From JADLHS01 sp044225555 (GTDB taxonomy: Bacteria; Verrucomicrobiota; Verrucomicrobiia; Limisphaerales; JADLHS01), in assembly GCA_044225555.1 (NCBI GenBank), contig JBGAIM010000022.1, positions 1 to 64,000 on the forward strand: a stretch of DNA of 64,000 nucleotides. The letters are read 5' to 3'. Shown one piece after another: positions 19,095 to 27,576 of the stretch. The notes beneath the pieces are model-generated. The model had not been told where the DNA came from. It was given only the letters and a program-made list of their open reading frames with translations, and searched no databases. The translations under genes were made by a program, and so were the position numbers. Within the stretch, counting starts at the first letter, position 1, and each line of letters opens with the position of its first letter.

Positions 19095-19904
19095 ATGAAC
19101 AAATCGGAATTACGCAAAGCCCTGGTGGCGGCGGTTCGTGCCGCCCACGCCGCCGGCAAGTTGATGCGCCAGAATTTGCGCGCGACAAAAAAGGTCAATG
19201 CCAAGACTTCACACGACATCAAACTGGAGCTGGATGTGCGCTGCCAGAAGTTGATTGAGAAGCTGCTCCGGCGGGCATTCCCCAAAATCTCCCTGCTCGG
19301 CGAGGAGGGCGACTCGGGCGCGGTGAATGAAGCGCTACGCTGGGTCGTGGATCCCATTGACGGCACGGTGAACTTTGCCTACGGCATCCCGCACGCGTGC
19401 GTCTCGATTGCGTTGCAGACACGGCGTTCCAAGTTCCGAGTTTCAAGTTCCAAGTCACCTGAATACGAAACCATCGTCGGCGTGGTTTATGATCCGTTCA
19501 CCGATGAGACGTGGACGGCGATGCGGGGCGAACCGACGCGCTTGAACGGCCAGGTCACCACTGTCAGTGCGCGCAAGGAATTGAAGGAAGCCATCGTGTG
19601 TGTGGGCTTCGCCAAGAGCCGGCACAGTCTGGAGCGCGCCCTGCCCCACTTCATCTGGATGGCGCGGCGCGTACGCAAAATGCGAATGATGGGCGCGGCC
19701 GCGCTGGGTCTGGCGTATGTAGCCAGCGGTCGTTTTGACGCCTACATCGAACGCGGCGTCAGCCTGTGGGATGTGGCGGCGGGCGGCTTGTTGATTGAAT
19801 GCGCGGGCGGGAAATTCTGGACCGAACAAGTGTCCGGCACGCAGAAGATCCGGATGGTGGCCAGCAACGGGCTGATTCACGGCAAGCTGCCACTGCCACG
19901 CTAG
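19095..19904 (+). CDS. Inositol monophosphatase family protein
   Basis: A 269-residue cytoplasmic Mg2+-dependent phosphatase of the SuhB/IMPase family. Metal and catalytic motifs are intact: LLGEEG near residue 75, WVVDPIDGTVNF near 93-104, and SLWDVAAGGLL near 220. The start MNKSELRKAL fits family length. An unusual segment RRSKFRVSSSKSPEYE (about residues 109-124) is inserted in a surface loop just before the conserved VGVVYDP strand. It is encoded by a GTTCCAAGT-type repeat (19426-19455). The substrate could be inositol phosphate, or other sugar phosphates as in related enzymes. Confidence 0.88.
   Translation: MNKSELRKALVAAVRAAHAAGKLMRQNLRATKKVNAKTSHDIKLELDVRCQKLIEKLLRRAFPKISLLGEEGDSGAVNEALRWVVDPIDGTVNFAYGIPHACVSIALQTRRSKFRVSSSKSPEYETIVGVVYDPFTDETWTAMRGEPTRLNGQVTTVSARKELKEAIVCVGFAKSRHSLERALPHFIWMARRVRKMRMMGAAALGLAYVASGRFDAYIERGVSLWDVAAGGLLIECAGGKFWTEQVSGTQKIRMVASNGLIHGKLPLPR
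19426..19455. repeat. GTTCCAAGT-type short tandem repeat inside the IMPase gene
   Basis: Thirty bases built from four degenerate units around GTTCCAAG/TTTCAAG. It keeps the reading frame and encodes the loop KFRVSSSK, absent from typical family members. A related repeat sits inside the XTP pyrophosphatase gene at 21653-21685. Confidence 0.65.
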
Positions 19905-19909
19905 CTCGC

Positions 19910-21130
19910 TTAAGGCGAAATGGTGAACGTGCCCGCAACGGGAAAGGCAAAAGGATCGTTCGGATAGTAAAACGGCGGACTGTACACCGTGCCCGTCATG
20001 GCTCCGCTGGTGGCGTTGGTGAAATTCAGCAACAGCGTCATGTCATAGTCAAACGCGCCGACAAAACTGATGGGCCATAGCCGGCCGTTGAAGGGTTCTT
20101 GTCGCCAGGTGTAACTAAGCACGCTGCCGGGAGAACCGTTGATGGTATAATTTCCCCCGCCGGTGGAATTGAAATTGATGACCAGCGTTCCACTCCCCCC
20201 TTGCGTAAAAACAACCGTCACCGTCCGGCCGAACACTTTGCGCGGCGGGAACAGGGTGTTCGGATACAGCACTTGCGCTAACTGGTAGAACTGACGCGTG
20301 GCATTGGCCGGCGCGTAGATCGTATTGGTCACTGGTACGGCGGTTTCAACTCCCAGTTCGCCGTGGGTCCACGAGGCCAGATCACTGGAGGTAAAAATCC
20401 GGTTGTCCACGTTGAGCCGGTTACTGAAGGTCAGACTGATGTTCGTACCGGCCCGTCCAATCTTTGTGTTGAGATTGGTAACGACGGGCAAACCCTGCGC
20501 ATTGATGTCAAACGCCATCGCCGACGTGCCCACGCGTCGAATGTTCACGCTCTGGATCACCACATCGGTCAGGGGCTTACTGGCAACTGTGGGCACACGG
20601 TTGATTGCATAGACCACGTTCGATCCGCCATACAGCCGGCCAAAAACGGTATGCACGTTGTCCAGCCAGGATGTATTGGTGACGGTGATGAAGAACTGCG
20701 CGCCGTTTGAATCCGGTCCGGAATTGGCCGAGGACAGAACGCCGAAGCCATCGTGGCGCAAGCTCGGAGTGAATTCATCCTCGAACGCATAGCCGGGACC
20801 ATCCGTACCCTGTCCATTCGGAGAACCGGCTTGGTTCATGAAATTGGTAATGACCCGGTGAAAGATGAGACCATTGTAGAAGAGATTGGTCTTGATTCGG
20901 CCGTTGGCAGCGTCCACCCAGTAGCGCTGCCCGGTGGCGAGGCCGATAAAATTGGCGCAGGCCTTTGGCGCCAACACATATTCAAGCCGGCAGGTGAAAC
21001 TGCCCATGCTGGTGTTGAACTCGGCGTAGAGACCGTTGGTGTATTGCGCGCGGCTGGTTGATTGCAGGCCCAGTAAAATGGCCAAGGCAACCGCGAGTTT
21101 GGCTCCTTGCCGGACGATTGAGATGCTCAT
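19910..21130 (-). CDS. Secreted cyclophilin-type peptidyl-prolyl isomerase with C-terminal extension
   Basis: A 406-residue exported foldase. A signal peptide (AVALAILLGLQSTSRAQ) precedes a cyclophilin domain at about 32-205 with FHRVITNFMNQAGSPNGQGTD, GFGVLSSANSGP, GAQFFITVTNTSWLDNVHTVFG. The core catalytic Arg and Gln are conserved. Residues about 215-300 form the recurrent FYR module (IFTSSDLASWTHG ... RQFYQLAQV), here internal rather than terminal, followed by an unrecognised domain of about 110 residues. I chose the ATG at 21130 because the longer frame adds a second hydrophobic leader. It lies 93 bp downstream of rdgB on the same strand. Confidence 0.85.
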   Translation of the reverse strand: MSISIVRQGAKLAVALAILLGLQSTSRAQYTNGLYAEFNTSMGSFTCRLEYVLAPKACANFIGLATGQRYWVDAANGRIKTNLFYNGLIFHRVITNFMNQAGSPNGQGTDGPGYAFEDEFTPSLRHDGFGVLSSANSGPDSNGAQFFITVTNTSWLDNVHTVFGRLYGGSNVVYAINRVPTVASKPLTDVVIQSVNIRRVGTSAMAFDINAQGLPVVTNLNTKIGRAGTNISLTFSNRLNVDNRIFTSSDLASWTHGELGVETAVPVTNTIYAPANATRQFYQLAQVLYPNTLFPPRKVFGRTVTVVFTQGGSGTLVINFNSTGGGNYTINGSPGSVLSYTWRQEPFNGRLWPISFVGAFDYDMTLLLNFTNATSGAMTGTVYSPPFYYPNDPFAFPVAGTFTISP

Positions 21131-21223
21131 GGATACAACGTCTGCCGCAACTTCAGCCGATCTCGCTGGCGCGGAAATTAACAGGATAATTGCACAGCTG
21201 ATCGAAGCGGACAACTGGAATTC

Positions 21224-21871
21224 TCAGCGCGCCAGCCAAGTCTTCAGCTTCGCCAACGCCCGGGAGCGGTGGCTAAGCCGGTTCTTCACGTCTTCCCCCA
21301 GCTCGGCAAAGGATTGGGTGAACCCATCCGGCACGAACAGCGGATCGTAACCAAAACCACCCTGACCGCGGGGTCCGAGCTCAATTCGCCCCTCGCAAGC
21401 CCCATCGAACAGTTCCGGCTTCGTTGACGGGTCCGAATTCAACCCGGTCAGCGCAATGACGCAACGAAAGCGGGCGGTGCGTTTTTCCAGGGGCACGTCT
21501 TTCAGCAGGCGCAGCAGTTTCGCGTTATTGTCCGCGTCGGGCGAATTCCCCGCGTGCGCTGAGTCCGCCGCGGCAAAGCGCGCGGAATGCACACCCGGTT
21601 TGCCCCCGAGCGCGTCCACCTCCAGACCGGAATCGTCGGCGAGCACGAAGGCGTTCCGGGTTCCAAGTGTCGAGTTCCCGGTTCGATGCAACCACCGGGC
21701 AAGTTCCACCGCCTTCTTCGCCGCGTTATCAGCAAAGGTCTCCGCGTCCTCAACCACGGCGGGCGCATCGGGAAGATCGCGAAGTGACAGATAGCGGAAT
21801 TGATCGCCAAGGATGGCGCGGATTTCACCGACCTTGTGGGCATTGCGCGTGGCAATGAGCAGCGTCGTCAT
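21224..21871 (-). CDS. rdgB: XTP/dITP pyrophosphatase (HAM1/RdgB family)
   Basis: House-cleaning nucleotide pyrophosphatase that hydrolyses dITP/XTP to monophosphates. The 215-residue protein shows TRNAHKVGEIRAIL at the N-terminus, ADDSGLEVDALGGKPGVHSARF in the middle and GGFGYDPLFVPDG...SFAEL...KNRLSHRSRA at the C-terminus, all family hallmarks. Between the first and second blocks there is an inserted stretch TGNSTLGTRNAF, encoded by a GTTCC/TTCCAAGT repeat like the one in the IMPase gene. Its start lies 59 bp after the cupredoxin gene's stop, so it may be read through from the cytochrome operon. Confidence 0.9.
   Translation of the reverse strand: MTTLLIATRNAHKVGEIRAILGDQFRYLSLRDLPDAPAVVEDAETFADNAAKKAVELARWLHRTGNSTLGTRNAFVLADDSGLEVDALGGKPGVHSARFAAADSAHAGNSPDADNNAKLLRLLKDVPLEKRTARFRCVIALTGLNSDPSTKPELFDGACEGRIELGPRGQGGFGYDPLFVPDGFTQSFAELGEDVKNRLSHRSRALAKLKTWLAR
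21653..21685. repeat. GTTCCNNGT-type repeat inside rdgB
   Basis: Degenerate units GTTCCGG-GTTCCAAGT-GTCGAGT-TCCCGGTTC maintain the frame and encode an extra loop of about ten residues (NSTLGTRN) just before the conserved ADDSGLEVDAL. It has the same style and base composition as the repeat at 19426-19455. Confidence 0.55.
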
Positions 21872-21930
21872 GCGCGGTTACGATAGCGATGCCAACCGGT
21901 TTGATAAAGCGCTTCCGCACGGGCGGACGG

Positions 21931-22581
21931 CTAGTTCGGTTGATTGCGAATGCGGATAAACACACTCGGCGAACCGCACACGGCTTCCAGCCGGTCGAAG
22001 CCGGTGATGTTCGTGCCGTTGCTGAACGAGTTCGTGAAGGAAGCCACGGGAGTCCAATTCGTCGTTGTGAGATCGCATTTGAATTCCGGAAGAACGCTCC
22101 AGCCGTTGGTGCCGGTCGAGGTCACCACGACGTTTTGCCCCACGGAAATGTTAACAACCCGAACGGTGGGCGGCGAGGCCGGGGTGACGATCGTCAGCGT
22201 GCCCGTCATGCTGCCATGATTTCCGCATTGATAAAAAAGTTGGTCGGGGGCACCGGCAGGCACGGTAAAGGTAACGCTGCCAGCGGTTGCGCCATTGTTC
22301 ACCACCCCCGTGCCAAACGCCCCGGCGGACCCCAGCCCGAGCGAAGATTTGATCCAAAACGGATGGATGCCCACATTGCTCAACTGGAAAACGTAGGTAA
22401 CCCCGCGTTGCAAGGTGAAGCCGGGATCGGCCAGTCCGTCGATGGTGTAGTTAAGGAAGTCTCCGCCGGTCACATTGAAGGTCTGCGCGGAGGCGGAAAT
22501 CCCGCAGGTAAGAATAATCGTAGGCAGCAAAGCCCGCTGCCGAAACAGTATTCCAAGCCACCCAAATGCAATGATCATCAT
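21931..22581 (-). CDS. Exported cupredoxin-domain protein with tail module
   Basis: A 216-residue secreted copper protein. A signal peptide (LLPTIILTCGISASAQ) precedes a type-1 copper fold with a complete ligand set: His in GIHPFW, then Cys, His and Met in YQCGNHGSMTGTLTI. After about residue 125 comes a second, FYR-like module (WSVLPEFKCDLTTTNWTPV ... VFIRIRNQ). An electron-carrier role is the family expectation. It is fourth in a same-strand series with the multiheme cytochrome, the outer-membrane barrel protein and another cupredoxin. The longer upstream frame overlaps that gene; the ATG at 22581 gives a clean signal peptide. Confidence 0.82.
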   Translation of the reverse strand: MMIIAFGWLGILFRQRALLPTIILTCGISASAQTFNVTGGDFLNYTIDGLADPGFTLQRGVTYVFQLSNVGIHPFWIKSSLGLGSAGAFGTGVVNNGATAGSVTFTVPAGAPDQLFYQCGNHGSMTGTLTIVTPASPPTVRVVNISVGQNVVVTSTGTNGWSVLPEFKCDLTTTNWTPVASFTNSFSNGTNITGFDRLEAVCGSPSVFIRIRNQPN

Positions 22582-22642
22582 CTGCCAAGTGAGAGCTTCG
22601 TGGCCGAGGATGGTTCCCGACAACCTCTCGATTTCGAACGCA

Positions 22643-23503
22643 TCACAGATCCTGTCGCGCCCGGTAGAAGCGTTGGAGCACGTTCGTCGAGGTGGTGTCG
22701 GTGACATTGAAGGAGTTGGCAGGCGCCACATTGGTGATGATGGCGGACCAGTTTGCCAGGTTGGTGGAGGCCTCGGTGGCGTAGGTCTGGCCCGCGATGC
22801 CCTGAATCGTGAGTTGGAATTGCCCGTTGGGCAGCAGCGTGGGTGATGTGAGAATGGCGTTGGTCAGCACGAACACATTCACCACCGCGGATGTGGCCGC
22901 CAGTCCCGAGTTATCCTGCGCCCGCGCGGTGAAAGTGTAGTTGCCCGCCGCAGCGTTATTGAGGGTGAAGCTGTAGGGTGATCCAGTGTCATTTCCCAAG
23001 AGCGTGCCTCCGGAAAAGAACTGCACATTGGTCACCGCACCATCATCCGTGGCGGCAGCTTGCAGGAGAATGTTGGCGGGGGCGGTGAGTCTGGCGTTGT
23101 GCGCAGGATTGGTCAGGGAAACTGAAGGCGCCAGATTGATGGAAACCACGGTAACGGTGCCAGTTTGTTCGCTATGGCGATTTTGCGGCAAAGGTGCGTA
23201 AACATGCCGGTTGCAAAAGTACGGAAAAAAACCATTGGTGGTGAAGGTCAGCGTGAACGTCGTAGGGGTGCCATCCAGATCTCCGCTCGCCCAGGTAAAA
23301 GGCGTGTTGGTGCGGGTGACATCGTGGAAAACGGTGGCCGACGTGGTGTTTGTCCAACGGACGGCGTCGCCGACATTGATGGTCAGGTTGGTCGGATTGA
23401 AGAAGTAGCTGCCAATCTGGACCGTGTTGGTGACCGCCGGCAACGCAAGCGGCGGGAACATCATACTCAGGCCGAGGAACACGAGGGAGGGCTTGTTTCG
23501 CAT
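22643..23503 (-). CDS. Exported cupredoxin plus bacterial Ig-like domain protein
   Basis: A 286-residue secreted protein. Residues 1-23 are a signal peptide. About 25-122 is a cupredoxin-like domain with His in TVFHDVTR and Cys/His in FPYFCNRHV; the axial Met of classical sites is not at its usual place, the loop being extended (YAPLPQNRHSEQTG). Residues about 127-212 are an Ig-like domain (NPAHNARLTAPANILLQAAA ... VTNVQFFSGGTLLGND), and the C-terminus carries the FYR module (LQRFYRARQDL). It begins 18 bp after the stop of the barrel/cytochrome gene, so the two are almost certainly co-transcribed. Likely an extracellular electron-transfer or copper-binding protein. Confidence 0.82.
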   Translation of the reverse strand: MRNKPSLVFLGLSMMFPPLALPAVTNTVQIGSYFFNPTNLTINVGDAVRWTNTTSATVFHDVTRTNTPFTWASGDLDGTPTTFTLTFTTNGFFPYFCNRHVYAPLPQNRHSEQTGTVTVVSINLAPSVSLTNPAHNARLTAPANILLQAAATDDGAVTNVQFFSGGTLLGNDTGSPYSFTLNNAAAGNYTFTARAQDNSGLAATSAVVNVFVLTNAILTSPTLLPNGQFQLTIQGIAGQTYATEASTNLANWSAIITNVAPANSFNVTDTTSTNVLQRFYRARQDL

Positions 23504-23521
23504 AGGGTTTGGGAGGGTTGT

Positions 23522-25891
23522 CTAGTTGAGCCGCCAGTTCAACGAGACGAATACGGCATTGGCCGTGTAATTGTTCGCCCCACCCGAACTGGGTTCGGTG
23601 TAGTGGTAAAAGCCGTATTGCAATTTGGTCGTCAAATCTTTCGTGCAGCGAGACACTAGCCCGACTTGCAAACCATGCAAGCGATAGTCCATCCCCAGCG
23701 GCAGGCCGGTCGCAAAATTATCCTGTTGGAAGTCGGACGATGAGAAATTGTAGCCGCCGATCAGGTCCGTCTTCGGCGTCAGCACATAACGCCCATGGAA
23801 CAACCAGCTCCAGGTATTTCCCCGATAGGGCACAACCGCCTCGGTCGAATCCTGAATGGTGGTGTTGCGCACATTCTGATAAGACAGGGTCGAAAATAAA
23901 TTCAACCGACGCCAGGGGGTCAGGGTGAAGTTCACGCTGAAGATTTGCGCGTCGTAGTTGCCGGCAAACATTTCTCCACCCGGTGAAGCATCATCGGTGG
24001 TAACTGCGGTGACTGATTTGGTTGTGGTGAGATAGTCGGTGGCCACCCAGCGCCAACTGAAGGTGGTCTTCCACCAGCCACTCGGGCGGACGGTAAACCG
24101 TGCGCCGACCTCCTGCGTCGTCAAGTCGCGGGCCGTGATGAGCGCCGGATAGCCGGAGATGGGGATAAGGGGATCGCTGGGATCGTAGGCCGCGCCGTCG
24201 TAGGTCGAGGAACGGGCGCGCCAGCGATAATAGGCGCCCAGCTTGAGCCAGTTGCGCGGGGAGGTATCGAAACCCGTGCGAACATCGAAGGCGCTGCTCT
24301 GGGCGTCCGTATCCCGCAGGAAGGTGGGCGGCAGATCACCCAGCGAGTTTTCGGATTGATCGAGGCTCTCCTGCTGCAACCGTGCCTCGGTATAAAGCGT
24401 GGTGAACGGCAACCGCGTGTAACGCAAGGTGACACTTTCGTCCACCACCACCTTGTCAAGCTCCGTGAAGGCGCTGTTGGTGGCGCCCGCGGGATCCACG
24501 AATTCCGTGCCCGCGAGGTTTCCGTTTTGCTGCGTCCACTCGCCTTGCACGCCAAAGGTCAGCGTCCCGCCCTGCCACGGGCCCAGCAGGACGTTGGCGT
24601 TGGCCACCTGTGATTGCCGCTCCAGGGCGATGCGCTGGGCGGTGTACTGCCGGAGCACCAGTCCGCCCGGAATGGACTCATCGAGGTTGAAGTCCGCGTC
24701 TCCCGAGAGTTGGCTGTAGAGATAACCGGCGGACGTGAAAAGCCAGGGACGAAATTGGCGCTCCAGGCGCAGCGTATTGGCGCCCTCAAATGATCGCCAG
24801 CCTTGCTGGACATTGTCCTGAACTGGCGAATTCGGAGTGCTTAGGTCCACAAAAGCGACATTCACCTGCCGCGTATTGGAGTCAGTCCACTCGCCGCGGA
24901 AGTTGTCTTCGAGTCGCCAGCCGCCGCGATTGAGATCAAAGTCGAATTTCAGGATGTGCGTGTGCTCATCAATCTCCTTGTAGGCCGGATAAATATTCCG
25001 GGTCGCGATCCCGTCCGTCACCGCCCCCCATTGCAACGTCGCTTTTTCACCATTCCGGTACTGGTATTCATAACCCAGCACCATTCGTGGCCAGTCGGGC
25101 AAGATCAGGCCAAAGTCTGCCCAGGCGCGCCCGACGTCGAGGTGCAGATCGCGATCGAGACTGAAAACCGACGGTGTAAATCCCGGATAGTAGCCGCCTG
25201 TATCCGAGTCGTATTTCCTGAACTGCTCGAAGCCAAACTGCGCGAACCCGCGGTCTGATTTCTCGACGAACAGCCGGGCCCGATAGTCGTCAGTCAAGGC
25301 GTGGCCGCTGAAGGTGTATTTCGTTTCCGGTGTGACCTGTTCAAACACCTCGATCTCCTCAACTCCGCCGCGCCAACCATCGCGCAGGCCCGTAAGTTGG
25401 CGAAACTTGGATTCGTTACCGGTCACAGTGGTGAATCCGACGGCTGGAGCAAGGGTCAGATTGAATCTCTGATCGTCATCCGGCCCCCACCAGGCGCCCT
25501 GATCCACCCAGGCCCGCAAGAGTTCCACCTGCCCGGGCGTTAACGGTTCGCCCTGTCCCTCAGGTGGCATCACCGATTCCGGATCAAGCCGCGCGACAAA
25601 ACGAATCAGCGGTGAATTGGTACTGCTGCCCGGAAAAACTGCCGGGCCGTTGTCACCACCCTTCAAAAAGAACTCATACTGGTCCAGTCGAAATCCCCCT
25701 TTGTGGCGCGTAGCACCGTGACAGCGTACACAGTTTTGCTCGAAGATGGGCTGGATATCCGCAACGAAATCGATCCTCCGCGAAACGGCGGGCAAGGATT
25801 CCAACGCGTTGGGATCCGCCGCTGCAGAATGAGCAACCAGGAACAGCACCGAAACTGTCAAACCCGACCAGGCTGGACTTCGAATGCTCAC
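23522..25891 (-). CDS. Outer-membrane beta-barrel (MtrB/PioB-like) with N-terminal cytochrome c domain
   Basis: About 789 residues. A signal peptide (PAWSGLTVSVLFLVAHSAAA) is followed by a single-heme cytochrome domain of the planctomycete type: FVADIQPIFEQNCVRCHGATR, GGFRLD, and a likely distal Met in SVMPPEG, ending LLRAWVDQGAWWGP. From about residue 140 the protein is alternating amphipathic strands with aromatic belts (YEYQYRNGEKATLQWG, FHGRYVLTPKTDLIGGYNF) and a C-terminal strand ending SLNWRLN, typical of an outer-membrane barrel of about 26-28 strands. I prefer the GTG at 25891, 8 bp after the multiheme cytochrome stop; longer frames reach 25972. Adjacency to the multiheme cytochrome suggests an MtrAB-type conduit. 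The MtrB assignment is inference from fold and context. Confidence 0.75.
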   Translation of the reverse strand: MSIRSPAWSGLTVSVLFLVAHSAAADPNALESLPAVSRRIDFVADIQPIFEQNCVRCHGATRHKGGFRLDQYEFFLKGGDNGPAVFPGSSTNSPLIRFVARLDPESVMPPEGQGEPLTPGQVELLRAWVDQGAWWGPDDDQRFNLTLAPAVGFTTVTGNESKFRQLTGLRDGWRGGVEEIEVFEQVTPETKYTFSGHALTDDYRARLFVEKSDRGFAQFGFEQFRKYDSDTGGYYPGFTPSVFSLDRDLHLDVGRAWADFGLILPDWPRMVLGYEYQYRNGEKATLQWGAVTDGIATRNIYPAYKEIDEHTHILKFDFDLNRGGWRLEDNFRGEWTDSNTRQVNVAFVDLSTPNSPVQDNVQQGWRSFEGANTLRLERQFRPWLFTSAGYLYSQLSGDADFNLDESIPGGLVLRQYTAQRIALERQSQVANANVLLGPWQGGTLTFGVQGEWTQQNGNLAGTEFVDPAGATNSAFTELDKVVVDESVTLRYTRLPFTTLYTEARLQQESLDQSENSLGDLPPTFLRDTDAQSSAFDVRTGFDTSPRNWLKLGAYYRWRARSSTYDGAAYDPSDPLIPISGYPALITARDLTTQEVGARFTVRPSGWWKTTFSWRWVATDYLTTTKSVTAVTTDDASPGGEMFAGNYDAQIFSVNFTLTPWRRLNLFSTLSYQNVRNTTIQDSTEAVVPYRGNTWSWLFHGRYVLTPKTDLIGGYNFSSSDFQQDNFATGLPLGMDYRLHGLQVGLVSRCTKDLTTKLQYGFYHYTEPSSGGANNYTANAVFVSLNWRLN

Positions 25892-25898
25892 AGTTGTC

Positions 25899-26711
25899 TC
25901 AGTAGCGATGACGCGGGCTGACGTTTGACCCATGTACGGCGGTGTGGCAACCGGCACTCCAGCAGGTGCCATAACTGAGATAGGTCGTGTGGTTTTCTTT
26001 TCCGATGAAAATCTGCCCCGGTGTCCCCTGCACCTGTGCGTGACATTTCAGGCAAAGATTGTTGTCGCTTTCAACGAGCATCTTGGCGTTGATCGCACCG
26101 TGTGGGCTGTGACACACCGTGCAACCTTCGCGCAAGGCTTCGTGCTCGAAGACGAAAGGCTTCGACTGGTCGCGGTGACAGTTCGCGCAGGATTGGTTCA
26201 AGCGCGCCAGACCCGAGCCGCCGGCGGGCTTCATGATATCCGCGCCGTGAGGGTCGTGGCACTGCACGCAGTTCATTTTGCCTTCGAGCACCGGATGATG
26301 CTGCGGCAGGCTGAATTCGGCGTGGGTGTCGAGGTGACAATTGAAACAGGCGGCGGCGTCCCGGCCCGGATTCAAAATAAATTTCCCACGCCCGCCACCG
26401 ATTTCAACGTGTTTGCTCCCGGGACCGTGGCAGGCTTCACAACCGCTGGGGCCGGCTGTCGCCACCGGCGCAAAGTGCATCCGGGCATGGGCGCTGGCGG
26501 GGAATTGCTGGACGTAATTGGTGTGGCACTGCAGGCAGGTTTTGTTGCCGACGTAATTCGCACCCGGGATGTCCGTCGGCACGATGACCGCCCGCGGAAC
26601 CGTTGAACAGGAGTTCGCCACCAATAGCACGAGAAGCCACAACGACGCGGCAGTAATTCCGGTGAGGCACCGAACCCGATTGCCGGGCAGATTCTTGCTC
26701 GTCCGTCGCAC
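25899..26711 (-). CDS. Multiheme c-type cytochrome (DmsE/MtrA-like)
   Basis: A 270-residue exported electron carrier. Seven CxxCH sites begin at Cys 59, 91, 122, 148, 175, 197 and 220, and an eighth, atypical CX4CH site is at 250-256 (CWSAGCH). MtrA/DmsE relatives usually bind ten hemes, so this is a shorter version. The N-terminus has a hydrophobic signal ending LLVLLVANSCS, possibly a lipoprotein signal with Cys 35. Distal His residues are plentiful (HHPVLEG, EHEALREG, DPHG). It starts the operon with the barrel/cytochrome and two cupredoxins, and would act as the periplasmic wire plugging the barrel. Confidence 0.88.
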   Translation of the reverse strand: MRRTSKNLPGNRVRCLTGITAASLWLLVLLVANSCSTVPRAVIVPTDIPGANYVGNKTCLQCHTNYVQQFPASAHARMHFAPVATAGPSGCEACHGPGSKHVEIGGGRGKFILNPGRDAAACFNCHLDTHAEFSLPQHHPVLEGKMNCVQCHDPHGADIMKPAGGSGLARLNQSCANCHRDQSKPFVFEHEALREGCTVCHSPHGAINAKMLVESDNNLCLKCHAQVQGTPGQIFIGKENHTTYLSYGTCWSAGCHTAVHGSNVSPRHRY

Positions 26712-27054
26712 GCAAGCCCCTAAACTCTTCCTAGACTTTTGTCAATGACTTGGACCAAGCCTGGGTTCGCCAGAGTTTCACCGCAAGTTTGCGGACCACT
26801 CGGCGGGACGGCGAGATGGCCGGGCACAATCTTGGCCCAACCGGACAGCGACGGAACTTCAAACCGCCGCGTCGAGCTAAAGTTGTTATCAAGGAATCCT
26901 TCACCCGACTGTGAGGCGCCAGCCAAGTGAAAAGTTCCCGAAAGTCGCAGACTTTTACGCTCGAATGTCCATCTCCTCTCGGCCAAATTGGTCCGGGCGA
27001 CCGGGCGCGGGAACAATTCTCGTGTCAGCTGCTCTTATTTGGTGATGACGCACT
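26712..27054. other. Divergent intergenic region between the multiheme cytochrome operon and an ECF sigma gene
   Basis: About 340 bp with no supported gene; the leftward frame at 26720-27016 has no recognisable protein features. It must contain both promoters. A GGAACTT element near 26855 resembles an ECF -35 box, but no CGTC-type -10 sits at the right distance, so I do not call it. Confidence 0.4.
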
Positions 27055-27576
27055 ATGGCATCGGCTGGGGATTTTGAAGGCTTGGTGGCTCGTTTCTACG
27101 AGCCACTCTACCAGTTTGCCTTCAGCCTGACGCGCTCCGAGGCGGATGCCTGTGATCTGACTCAACAAACGTTCTACGTCTGGGCCACCAAGGGCCATCA
27201 GTTGCGTGATCCTGATAAAGTGAAGACCTGGCTGTTTACGACTCTGCACCGCCAATTTCTGGAATCAAGGCGGCGGCAGGTTCGTTTCCCCCACCAGGAA
27301 CTTGAGGCGGCGGAATTCGAGCTGCCCGTCATCCAGCCGAACGCGATCAGCCAGATCGATACCGACAAGGTGCTCGCATCACTGGCGCGCGTGGATGAAA
27401 GTTTTCAAGCTCCCGTGGCCCTGTTCTACCTCCAGGATTATTCCTACAAGGAAATCGCCGAGGTTCTCGGCCTGCCCCTGGGCACGGTGAAATCGAGAAT
27501 CTCCCGCGGCATCGGACAATTGCAAAAGTTGCTGGCAAAAGATCTGCCGCAACGAAATGACAAGACGCAATCGTGA
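27055..27576 (+). CDS. ECF-family RNA polymerase sigma factor
   Basis: A 173-residue sigma-70 family factor. Region 2 (YEPLYQFAFSLTRSEADACDLTQQTFYVWA) is at about 15-45 and region 4 (VALFYLQDYSYKEIAEVLGLPLGTVKSRISRG) at about 120-155, with the helix-turn-helix recognisable. Its stop overlaps the GTG start of the next gene by four bases, a coupling typical of sigma/anti-sigma pairs. It is divergent from the cytochrome/barrel/cupredoxin operon, a plausible but unproven target. Confidence 0.9.
   Translation: MASAGDFEGLVARFYEPLYQFAFSLTRSEADACDLTQQTFYVWATKGHQLRDPDKVKTWLFTTLHRQFLESRRRQVRFPHQELEAAEFELPVIQPNAISQIDTDKVLASLARVDESFQAPVALFYLQDYSYKEIAEVLGLPLGTVKSRISRGIGQLQKLLAKDLPQRNDKTQS

Noticed and set aside
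26850..26875. GGAACTT as an ECF promoter -35 element
   Set aside because: No CGTC-type -10 at 16-17 bp; a chance match is more likely.
26720..27016. 98-residue minus-strand frame between cytochrome and sigma genes
   Set aside because: Lies in the needed divergent promoter region; no homologous features.
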